Assembly (NCBI GenBank): GCA_035574235.1
Contig: DATLZA010000151.1
Location: 1-32,663 of the forward strand
From: Planctomycetota bacterium
GTDB taxonomy: Bacteria > Planctomycetota > MHYJ01 > JACPRB01
Direction: 5' to 3'
Length of the DNA stretch: 32,663 nt
Of the stretch, positions 23,859 through 31,375 are shown in pieces (positions within the stretch are counted from its first letter, which is position 1; each line of letters opens with the position of its first letter). Made by a program: the position numbers and the translations under genes. A model generated the notes under the pieces. That model was given only the letters and a program-made list of their open reading frames with translations, was not told where the DNA came from and did not search any database.

Positions 23859-24961
23859 TCGCGAGTCCGTTCCTTTTGGCGTGGGCGCTGGCCGCCCTTC
23901 AGGATTCCGCGCCCGAAAACGCCGGCAACGTCCGTTTCGTCCGTCCCCAGGGCTGGGTGCGGCGGGACGGACCCGAAGGCGTTCTCCTCTACCCGCCCGA
24001 CCGCCCGCCGAACCGTCAGTACGGCATCGCCCTCCTCAAAGGGCAGGAATTCAAAGGCGCCTTCGCCGACTGGTTCGAGGCCCGCTGGAAGGAGCTCGCC
24101 GCCCGGTACCGCTTCCCGGACGCCGAGACGCGGACGATGCGCTACAACGACGTCGAGTTCCTGTACCGGGAAACCCGCGTCCAGACCCCCGCGGGAACCC
24201 TGACCCACGTGCTCTTCATCGCCGCCCCGGCCGGGTCCCGCGCCGAAAGCTTTCTCCTGACCGCCGAAGACGCCGCCGATTGGGTCGACGCCCTGACCGC
24301 CCTCGACGCGCTCCTCAAAAGCGTCGAGTTCGTGAATCTCGCCAAGCCCCCGCCCGCGGCCCCCCCGCCGCCCCTTCCGGAGATCGAGGCGGCCTTCTGG
24401 GGCCTCACGCCGGCCGGCACGATGAGATTCCTCGTCCTGTTCAAGGACGGCACCGCCTGGCGCGACTGGCGGCCCGAGGGACTGGACGGCTGGGACCTCG
24501 CCAAGGCCAAGCGCGAAGACACGGTGGGAAACTTTGGCCGGTGGAAACGGACGGGGGATTCCTTCGAGGTCTCCTGGACCCCCGACTTCCAGACGGTTTA
24601 CGTTCCCAACGAAAAAAAGACGCTCTACACCGGCGGCGGCGCCGTCTTCCGTCCCATGATCCCCGCCGACGGACTGAAGCTCGAGGGGACCTTCGAGCGC
24701 GACGTGTCGCCTTTTCCGCCGGTGCGGATCCGCTTCAAGAGGGACGGCACGTTCGCCGACGAAGGCGCCATTCCCACCGTCGCTTCCATCCTCCAGGAAC
24801 CGCCGGCGCGCGGACAGGGCCGCTACGAGATCCGCCACTTTACCCTCATCCTCACCTACGAGGGCGGGAAGAAGGTGCGCACCTGCTTCTGGATCTCCCC
24901 GGAAGAGGCGCGGGAGCCCCGGACCCTTTTTATCGGCTCGTACGTTCTCGAGCGGCGCTGA
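23855..24961 (+). CDS. Exported protein of unknown function coupled to the aminopeptidase
   Basis: A 368-residue protein with a short signal peptide (SPFLLAWALAALQDSAP). Two parts are apparent. Residues about 22-165 resemble the small alpha/beta fold of proteins that begin NVRFVRPQGWVRRDGPEGVLLYPP, ending in a helix (WVDALTALDALLKSVEF). After a Pro-rich linker (KPPPAAPPPPLPE), residues about 185-368 are beta-rich with repeated FKDGTAW / FKRDGTF / YEGGKKVRTCFWIS strands, suggesting a lipocalin-like barrel. I recognise no named family. The start overlaps the aminopeptidase stop, so the two are co-translated and likely act in the same compartment. It converges on the CBM lipoprotein gene, with 17 bp between stops. 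Confidence 0.78.
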   Translation: MIASPFLLAWALAALQDSAPENAGNVRFVRPQGWVRRDGPEGVLLYPPDRPPNRQYGIALLKGQEFKGAFADWFEARWKELAARYRFPDAETRTMRYNDVEFLYRETRVQTPAGTLTHVLFIAAPAGSRAESFLLTAEDAADWVDALTALDALLKSVEFVNLAKPPPAAPPPPLPEIEAAFWGLTPAGTMRFLVLFKDGTAWRDWRPEGLDGWDLAKAKREDTVGNFGRWKRTGDSFEVSWTPDFQTVYVPNEKKTLYTGGGAVFRPMIPADGLKLEGTFERDVSPFPPVRIRFKRDGTFADEGAIPTVASILQEPPARGQGRYEIRHFTLILTYEGGKKVRTCFWISPEEAREPRTLFIGSYVLERR

Positions 24962-24978
24962 ACGGGACCGCCGGGGCG

Positions 24979-25515
24979 CTACTTCGGCCGGACGGCGATC
25001 GCGTGCACGTACAGGTTCCGGTCGAACTCGTTCTCCTTGTACGCGTCGTTGGTGAACTCCACCGCGATCTTGCGGTCCCCCGCCCTGAGGCGCGCCGGCA
25101 CCTTGTACTCGCGCGCTTCGGTCGAGGTCAGGGCGATCTCGCCGCCCGCCGGAGCGCCGTCCACGCTCACGCGGAACCGGGCGTTCTCGTTCTCCGCCGC
25201 GTCGCAGGAGGCCGTGATCACGATCTCATACTCGCCGTCCGCCGCGACGCGCACGACGGCCTCGGCGGCGCCGTTGGTGTAGAAGAAGAGCTTGCCTTCG
25301 CCCTCGTTGTAGCCGAAAAGGTCGGTGTTCTCGGCCAGGAACTTCACCTTCGAAAGCTCCACCGAAACCGGCTGCGGCTTGGGAGCCGCCGGAGCCGGCG
25401 CGGGCTTGGCTTCGGCCGGCCGCGCCATCGCCGGAGCCGGCGCCGACTCCTTCTTCGGAGCCTCGGACGCGCATCCCGCCAGGACCAGACCGGACGCCAG
25501 GAGAATCTTTCGCAT
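24979..25515 (-). CDS. Lipoprotein with xylan-binding-type carbohydrate-binding domain
   Basis: A 178-residue lipoprotein with signal peptide MRKILLASGLVLAGC and lipobox LAGC (Cys15). A long Ala/Pro/Lys linker (about 18-57) projects the domain from the membrane. Residues about 60-178 form a beta-sandwich matching the calcium-dependent xylan-binding module type: GEGKLFFYTNGAAEAVVRV, DGEYEIVITASCDAAENENA, FRVSVDG and the diagnostic end AGDRKIAVEFTNDAYKENEFDRNLYVHAIAV. The ND..-DRNLYV pattern is the hallmark of that family. No catalytic domain is attached. I chose the ATG at 25515 because GGGAGGCGG lies upstream and the lipoprotein signal starts there. Confidence 0.87.
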   Translation of the reverse strand: MRKILLASGLVLAGCASEAPKKESAPAPAMARPAEAKPAPAPAAPKPQPVSVELSKVKFLAENTDLFGYNEGEGKLFFYTNGAAEAVVRVAADGEYEIVITASCDAAENENARFRVSVDGAPAGGEIALTSTEAREYKVPARLRAGDRKIAVEFTNDAYKENEFDRNLYVHAIAVRPK

Positions 25516-25610
25516 CGTTCCGCCTCCCTGTAGGAATCCCAATCATCGATGACCGGACGTCCCCGGAACTTTACCGGCCGCGCCCCGGGCCGATCAAGGG
25601 GAAAAGGGCC

Positions 25611-25640
25611 TTTACGTCCGGCGGGGGGTTGCCTTAGAAT
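25611..25640 (+). promoter_or_regulatory. Promoter of the tamB-omp85 operon
   Basis: TTTACG (25611-25616), an 18-bp spacer and TAGAAT (25635-25640, 5/6). The leader is about 12 nt and contains GAGGA eight bases before the GTG. Confidence 0.5.
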
Positions 25641-25658
25641 CGATCGAGGACGACCTTC

Positions 25659-28600
25659 GTGCTCTCCGGAAAACGCGCCCGCCGGGCCGTCGCCCTGGTT
25701 TCCCTTGTGGCCGCCGCCGCGGCGCTGGCGTACCTCCTTCGTTGGCCGCTCTTCGGCGGAATCGTCCGCGCCCGTCTGGAAGACCTCGCCGCGCGCCGCC
25801 TCGGGGCGGATCTGGCCCGGGCCCGCCTCGAGGGCTCCCTCCTGACGGGCGTCTCCGCCCGCGACGTCGTTCTGAGTCCGCGGCCGGGCGCCCCCTTCCG
25901 CGAGGCGCGCGCCGACCGCCTGAGCGCCCGCTACGGGCTCCTCGGCGCCGGGCTTCTGCGGGTCGAAGTCCAGGGCGCCCGCGTGGTCCTGGCCGAACCC
26001 GCCGGGCCTCCCGCTCCCGTCCAGGAGGTCGTGCGCGACGCCTTCGGAGCCTGGCTGGGCTTCCGATTCCCCGGCCGCCTGCGCATCGAACGCTCCGAAA
26101 TCGTCCTGCCCGGAGGCGAAACCGTGCGGATCGAGCGCGCCTCCTTCGACGCCCGGGGCGGCGCGATGCGGTTCGAGGCCCCCGGCTGGGGCCGGTCGGC
26201 GGCGGCCTTTCACTTCAGTTCCGCGGGGGCCGCGTCGCTCGAGCTCGAAACCCAGCGGGGCCCGCTCGAGACCCTGCGGTTCGAGCTGGGTCCGGCGGAC
26301 GGGGCGCGCCCCTTCTCGGCCCGTCTCGCCCGCGGGGACCTGGCGCTCGAGGCGCGCGGGCGGCTGACCTTCGACGCCCAGGGCAAGCTCGCCCGGGCGG
26401 AGGCGGATCTATCCGCCCGGCAGGGACACGCGCGCGTGGAAGCGGATTTCATCGGCGGACACGTGTGGGCGGGCGGGAGGCTCGAGTTCGCCCTCGAGGG
26501 AAACCTGTCCGCGCGGATCTCGATCGAAGGACGAATCGAAGGGCCCCTGGCGGGCCCGCCCGAAGCGTGGACCGTCCGGGCGCTTTCCGCCCGGGCGCGC
26601 GACGCGTCGGCCGGCGGTCTGGCGATCGACGGGCTGGAAGCGGAGTCCCCCGGAGGAACCCTCGGCGAGCTTCCCTGGAGCGCGCGCGTCCGGCGGGGGC
26701 CCGACGAAGCCGAGGTTCGCGGAATTCTGCGCTGGACGCCCGGCGGCGCTCCGAGGATTTCCGGCGCGGGGTCGCTCCGGGCGGAGGATCTGGAGCCGTA
26801 TGCGCGGTTCCTGAATTCCCCCGTGGCGGTCCGCGCGCGCGATGTGCGGGTTTCCGCCGCGGGCTCCTGGGAGGCCGGGGCGCTTCGGATCGAGGGGGAG
26901 CTTGAAACGGGCCGCGGAGCGGTGGGCGAGGAGGGGTGGGAGGCGCTGCGTTTGGCGGGAAGCTTCCGCTCCGGCGCCGCCGAGATCCGGGAACTCGCGA
27001 TCCGCGGGACCGCCTGGGCCCCGCTCGTGCGGGCCCGGGGGCGGCTGGAGACCGCGGATCCCGAGGGCCGCCGAAGGTTCTCCGCCTCGCTCGAGGCGGA
27101 GGGCGACGCGTTGCGTGCGGAGGGGTTCTGGACGCCGCGCGACGGGACGGAACTCGAGTTCGTCGCCGAGGGTCCCTTCCGGTGGCTCGGCGCCTTCGGA
27201 GTCGAAGTGCCGCCCTCGTGGGCGCCGGTGCGGGCCAGCGGCGAGGTTCGCGGATCGTTCGACGGGCTCTCCGCTTCGCTCGAGCTTGCGGTGCCCGGGC
27301 GGCTTCTCTGGGCGCCGGAACTTTCCGCGCGGCGGGAGGGGCCTTCGTGGGTCGTCGAGGCGCGGCCGGGCGCGGCGTGGGCGGCGGGCCGGTGGGTGGA
27401 GCTTTCGGACTTCCGCGCGGAACTCGGGCCCGGCCTGGCGGCCGTCTCCGCCTTGCGGTTCCGCACGCGCGAGCCGGATCTTTCCGCCCGTCTGGACGCT
27501 TTCGCCGCCTGGGACGGGCGCGAGGTGCGCGCGGGGCTCGAGGCGAACCAGGTCTCCGTCGCGGGCGTGAGCCTGGACGGATTCGAGGCGCGGGCGGAGC
27601 TGGACCGCCGGGCGGGCACGGGGCGGATGCGCTTCTCATGGGGCTCCGAGGCGGGAGACCACCTTCTCCTCTCCGGCGCCGTGGGGCGGAAGCTCGACAT
27701 CCATCTTCGGGCTCGGCTGGGCGACCTGGGCCACGGGGCGGTCCGGGAACTCTTCCCGGGGCTTGAGCTTTCCGGCGGGGCGGCGCTGGAGGTTCGGATC
27801 GCGGGGCCGCGGGAACGGCCTTCGGCTTCGGGTCGGCTGTCGCTTTCGGAAGTTTCGGCCCTCGGGACGCCGCCGCTGAGCCTGGAGGTGCCTCTGCGCA
27901 CGGAGGAGGGGCGGCTCCGCGCGCGCGGCCGGGCCCCCGCCAGTCCGTTCGGCGATCTCGTCGTGGAGGCGGACGTGCCGCTGGCGGATCTGGGCGCGCG
28001 GACGCCGCTCAACGTGGCGGTGCGCCTGGAGACATCCGACCTGGATCCGATTCTGGAACGGGTTCCGGAAGAGGTTCGCCCGCACCTGCCGCGGGACGGG
28101 CGGCTGCGGGCGGCCCTTCTTGTGGGGGGCACCGTAGGCGCTCCGGCCCCTTCCGCGAGGGCGGAGCTTGAGGCGAGGGGGTTTCCGACGCCGGGCCCTC
28201 TGGGGCCGGGGACCGAGCTGCGGGCCGAGGCGCGCTGGGAGCCCGGGACGCTCTTCCTGGAGAGTCTCCAGGCGCGGCTGGGGTACGGCCGGCTGCAGGC
28301 GGAAGGCCGCTGGGATGCCTCTCGGCCGGCGCGTCCTCTGGCGCTGCGGGTGACGGGGAAGGACCTCCTGGTCGTGGACGGCGCGCGCGTGCGGGTCCGG
28401 GTCGATCCGGACCTTCGCGTCACGTGGCGGGAGGGGGAAGGCTGGCGGGCGGCCGGGAAGGTGGACGTCCCCCTTCTTCTCTATTACGAGGAGCTGGGCG
28501 GGGGCCCCCGTGGGGCGGCGCCTTCTCCGGGGGCGGCGCGCGAGGTCCGGCCGCCGTCGGTGCGGCTGCCGGTCGCGCCGGGAGGCGGGACGGTGCTCCC

Positions 28601-29303
28601 GGGCGTGCGCGAGCTCCGGGGACTGGCGCTCGACCTCGAGGTGACCACGCCGGGGGAGATCCGCGTGGAAAACGCGACCGTGGCGGCGCTTCTTTCGGCG
28701 CGCCTGCGGGTGCGCGGGACCGGAGCGGAGCCGGTCGTGACCGGAACGGTGCGCGCCAAGAGCGGCGAGGTCAAGCTCGCCACGGGCGTTTTTCTGCGCC
28801 TTCGCTCGGCGGAGGTCGTGTTTCCCGCCGAGCCCGGCGCGCTCCCGCGCGTGCGGTTCGAGGCGGAAGCCGGCTCGGGAACGGCGTCGGTCCTCGTGAT
28901 CGTGGACGGTCCGCTCGAGGACCCGGAGCTCTTCCTGCGGTCGGAGCCGCCGCGCCGCCAGGAAGACCTTCTGGCGTTTCTGGCCTTCGGTCACTTTCCG
29001 GGCGAAGTGAGCGGGGGCGGGGCGCTCGGGACGTTGGCGCTCCGGTTCTACCAGGAGCAGGTGGGGGCGCGGCCGAGCGCGGAGCCGCGCACGGGCCTCC
29101 TCGAGCGGCTGCATCCCTCGATCGTGATCGAGGAGAGCTCGGCGGAGCGTCGCGCCCCCTGGGAGCTTCCGGCGGCGGGGACCGGCCGGGGCACGGTCTT
29201 CCGGACGGAGTACTTCCTGAGCCCTCACGTCTCGGTCGTCGTGGAGACCGACCGGGAGGCGCACGTGAGCGGGGACGTCAAGCTGCGGCTTCGGTTCCGA
29301 TGA
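25659..29303 (+). CDS. tamB: TamB-like translocation/assembly protein
   Basis: A 1214-residue AsmA/TamB-superfamily protein. One N-terminal membrane helix (about 11-27, AVALVSLVAAAAALAYLL) anchors it in the inner membrane. The long middle is a monotonous run of short beta strands (patterns such as RLRIERSEIVLPGGETVRIE), expected to form the hydrophobic groove that bridges the periplasm. The C-terminal about 250 residues are the TamB domain, with SGEVKLATGVFLRLRSAEVVF, VLVIVDGPLEDPELFLRSEP, RRQEDLLAFLAFG and an ending rich in beta signals (SVVVETDREAHVSGDVKLRLRF). GTG at 25659 is the start. The stop overlaps the ATG of the Omp85 gene (ATGA). It is thought to move outer-membrane proteins or lipids together with its Omp85 partner. 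Confidence 0.92.
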   Translation: MLSGKRARRAVALVSLVAAAAALAYLLRWPLFGGIVRARLEDLAARRLGADLARARLEGSLLTGVSARDVVLSPRPGAPFREARADRLSARYGLLGAGLLRVEVQGARVVLAEPAGPPAPVQEVVRDAFGAWLGFRFPGRLRIERSEIVLPGGETVRIERASFDARGGAMRFEAPGWGRSAAAFHFSSAGAASLELETQRGPLETLRFELGPADGARPFSARLARGDLALEARGRLTFDAQGKLARAEADLSARQGHARVEADFIGGHVWAGGRLEFALEGNLSARISIEGRIEGPLAGPPEAWTVRALSARARDASAGGLAIDGLEAESPGGTLGELPWSARVRRGPDEAEVRGILRWTPGGAPRISGAGSLRAEDLEPYARFLNSPVAVRARDVRVSAAGSWEAGALRIEGELETGRGAVGEEGWEALRLAGSFRSGAAEIRELAIRGTAWAPLVRARGRLETADPEGRRRFSASLEAEGDALRAEGFWTPRDGTELEFVAEGPFRWLGAFGVEVPPSWAPVRASGEVRGSFDGLSASLELAVPGRLLWAPELSARREGPSWVVEARPGAAWAAGRWVELSDFRAELGPGLAAVSALRFRTREPDLSARLDAFAAWDGREVRAGLEANQVSVAGVSLDGFEARAELDRRAGTGRMRFSWGSEAGDHLLLSGAVGRKLDIHLRARLGDLGHGAVRELFPGLELSGGAALEVRIAGPRERPSASGRLSLSEVSALGTPPLSLEVPLRTEEGRLRARGRAPASPFGDLVVEADVPLADLGARTPLNVAVRLETSDLDPILERVPEEVRPHLPRDGRLRAALLVGGTVGAPAPSARAELEARGFPTPGPLGPGTELRAEARWEPGTLFLESLQARLGYGRLQAEGRWDASRPARPLALRVTGKDLLVVDGARVRVRVDPDLRVTWREGEGWRAAGKVDVPLLLYYEELGGGPRGAAPSPGAAREVRPPSVRLPVAPGGGTVLPGVRELRGLALDLEVTTPGEIRVENATVAALLSARLRVRGTGAEPVVTGTVRAKSGEVKLATGVFLRLRSAEVVFPAEPGALPRVRFEAEAGSGTASVLVIVDGPLEDPELFLRSEPPRRQEDLLAFLAFGHFPGEVSGGGALGTLALRFYQEQVGARPSAEPRTGLLERLHPSIVIEESSAERRAPWELPAAGTGRGTVFRTEYFLSPHVSVVVETDREAHVSGDVKLRLRFR

Positions 29304-31282
29304 GGGTCATCGCGGCGGCGTTCCTGGGCGCGGCGCTTTCGGCGTGCGCCGCCTCCCCGGCTCCCCTTGAAGGGGACGGCGTCGTCTTCGAGGGGGCGGA
29401 GGCCTTCTCGCACGGCGAGCTTCTCGAGGTCGTCCGCAACGACCTGGAGCGGTATCGGGCGGACCCGCGGCCGTCGCCGCTGGACGACGCGGCGTTCCGC
29501 CTGATTCATCGCTATCAGATCGACGGTTACGCGACGGTCTCCGTGCAGTTCGACGTCAAGGACGGTCGCGTGATCTTCCGGATCCGGGAGGGGCCGCGGT
29601 ACGCGCTGGGCCGGGTGCGCTTCCGGGGGAACGACGCTTTTTCGGACGACGAGCTTCGCGCGGTGCTGCCGACGCCGCTCCTGGGCGGAGCGCTGCCGTA
29701 CACGGGGGCGACGGTGGAGATGCTCGCGGCGGAGGTGCGGGCGGCGTATCTCGAGCGGGGCCACCTGGACGTGTCCGTGGACGACCCGAAGCTCGAGGTG
29801 GATCCTCAGGAACACCGGGTGGACGTGACGGTGCGGATTCGGGAGGGCCCGCGATATCGGTTCGCGGGATTCGAGGGGGTGGACGCGTATCCGGAGCTGG
29901 CGGAGGCGCTTCGAAAGCGGGCGGGGGAGCATTATGCGGCGTCGCTTCCGGGACGCGCGGAGGCCGCGGCGGCGGACTATTTCCGCGAGCGCGGGCATCC
30001 TTTCGTGCGGGTCGGAGCGGAAGCGAAGGTGGATCGCGGAGCGGCGAGCGCGGCGGTGGCGTTGCGGATCGAGCCGGGACCGGCGGCGCGCGTGGCGGGG
30101 GTGAGGATCGTCGGCGCGGAGCGGGTGCGGGAGGGCTTCGTGCGGGCGCGGGCGGACGTCGAGGTCGGAGAGCCGTTTCGCGCGTCGGACCTGCGGGAGG
30201 CGGAGGAGCGGCTGCTGCGGACGGGTCTTTTCCGCACGGTGCACGTGTCGCCGGGGGCGTTCCAGGAAGGGACCGGGGATCTGGTCGTGGACGTGGCGCT
30301 GGAGGAGGCTCCGGCCGGCGAGGCGGCGTTCCTGGCGGGCTACGGATCGCTGGACGGGCCGCGCGTGGGGGTGGAGGGGTCGTACCGGAATCTTCTGGGC
30401 GGGAGCGAGTTTGTCCGGCTGGCCGGGACGGTCAGCCTGCTCGGATTCCGGGGCGACGCGGAGGCGGGGGTGTCCTATCTTCTGGGGACGGATCTTCGGC
30501 CGGGCGTGAGCGCGTACTACGAGGACCGTGAGTTTCCGAGTTTCGAGGCGATCTCGTACGGCGGGGCGGTTTCGCTTTCCTATCCTCTCCTTGCGGAGCT
30601 TCAGGCCACGGGGGGCGCGCGGTACGCCCGGATCCGGACGGTGGAGGTCGATCCGGAGCTGCCGCCGGAGGAGCTTCTGGATTTCAATTACGTGGCGACG
30701 TTCCTGCAGCTCACGTGGGACCGGCGGGACCATCGGGTGTTGCCGACGCGGGGATTCCTCCTGAGCGGGCTGGGGGAGCTGTCGGACGAGTCGTTCGGCT
30801 CGGACGTGCAGTTCCTTCGGGGGAGCGGGCGGGGGGTCGTCCTGGTCCCCTTGCCGTGGGATCTCGTCTGGGCGACGTCGCTTCAGGGGGGCGTGATCGC
30901 CCCGATCGACGAGACGGAGCAGATTCCGATCGCGCTTCGGTACTTCGCCGGGGGGACGAGCACGGTGCGGGGCTTTCGGGCGGACACGCTGGGCCCCCAG
31001 GCGGATGGGGAGCCGCTCGGCGGGGAGGTGTTCCTGGCGCTGCAGACGGAGCTGCGGTTTCCGATCTGGCGGGAGCTGCACGGGGCGGTCTTCACGGATC
31101 GAGGCGGCGTGTGGTTCAAGCGGGACGAGATCGACCTGGACGACACGCGGTATTCCGTGGGGGCGGGGCTGCGGTATTACACGCCGGCGGGGGCGTTCGT
31201 GGTGGACGTGGCGTGGAACCCGGATCCGGAGGAGGAGGAGCGCCCCGTGGAGGTGCACGCAAGCATCGGGTTCCCGTTCTGA
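29300..31282 (+). CDS. tamA: Omp85-family TamA/TamL-like outer-membrane protein with lipobox
   Basis: A 660-residue Omp85 protein. The N-terminus MRVIAAAFLGAALSACA carries a lipobox (LSAC), so the protein is probably N-terminally lipidated, a feature of TamL rather than standard TamA or BamA. Residues about 28-340 hold roughly four POTRA-like repeats, with the boundary motif FRIREGPRYALGRVRFRG and its echo VRIREGPRYRFAGFEG. A 16-stranded-type barrel follows from about 345, with the L6 motif STVRGFRADTLGP and a terminal aromatic beta signal (ASIGFPF). Paired by ATGA overlap with TamB, it should act in the TAM pathway. It could instead be the genome's BamA, but the context favours TAM. Confidence 0.9.
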   Translation: MRVIAAAFLGAALSACAASPAPLEGDGVVFEGAEAFSHGELLEVVRNDLERYRADPRPSPLDDAAFRLIHRYQIDGYATVSVQFDVKDGRVIFRIREGPRYALGRVRFRGNDAFSDDELRAVLPTPLLGGALPYTGATVEMLAAEVRAAYLERGHLDVSVDDPKLEVDPQEHRVDVTVRIREGPRYRFAGFEGVDAYPELAEALRKRAGEHYAASLPGRAEAAAADYFRERGHPFVRVGAEAKVDRGAASAAVALRIEPGPAARVAGVRIVGAERVREGFVRARADVEVGEPFRASDLREAEERLLRTGLFRTVHVSPGAFQEGTGDLVVDVALEEAPAGEAAFLAGYGSLDGPRVGVEGSYRNLLGGSEFVRLAGTVSLLGFRGDAEAGVSYLLGTDLRPGVSAYYEDREFPSFEAISYGGAVSLSYPLLAELQATGGARYARIRTVEVDPELPPEELLDFNYVATFLQLTWDRRDHRVLPTRGFLLSGLGELSDESFGSDVQFLRGSGRGVVLVPLPWDLVWATSLQGGVIAPIDETEQIPIALRYFAGGTSTVRGFRADTLGPQADGEPLGGEVFLALQTELRFPIWRELHGAVFTDRGGVWFKRDEIDLDDTRYSVGAGLRYYTPAGAFVVDVAWNPDPEEEERPVEVHASIGFPF

Positions 31283-31335
31283 GAACGTCCGGCGCCGTGT
31301 CGTTCTCCTCGCCGCCGGGGGGGGACGGGGCGCTA

Positions 31336-31364
31336 TGGACGGCCCGTTCGGGGGCCCGTATAAT
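31336..31364 (+). promoter_or_regulatory. Promoter of fhs
   Basis: A perfect TATAAT (31359-31364) with TGGACG (31336-31341, 4/6) 17 bp upstream. Eleven bases lie between the -10 and the ATG, and no Shine-Dalgarno is seen, so the transcript is leaderless or nearly so. Confidence 0.6.
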
Positions 31365-31375
31365 TTCCGCCGTTC

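Noticed and set aside
26210-28423. Minus-strand open frame of over 700 codons inside tamB
   Set aside because: Ser/Arg-rich composition without motifs; antisense shadow of the TamB coding sequence.
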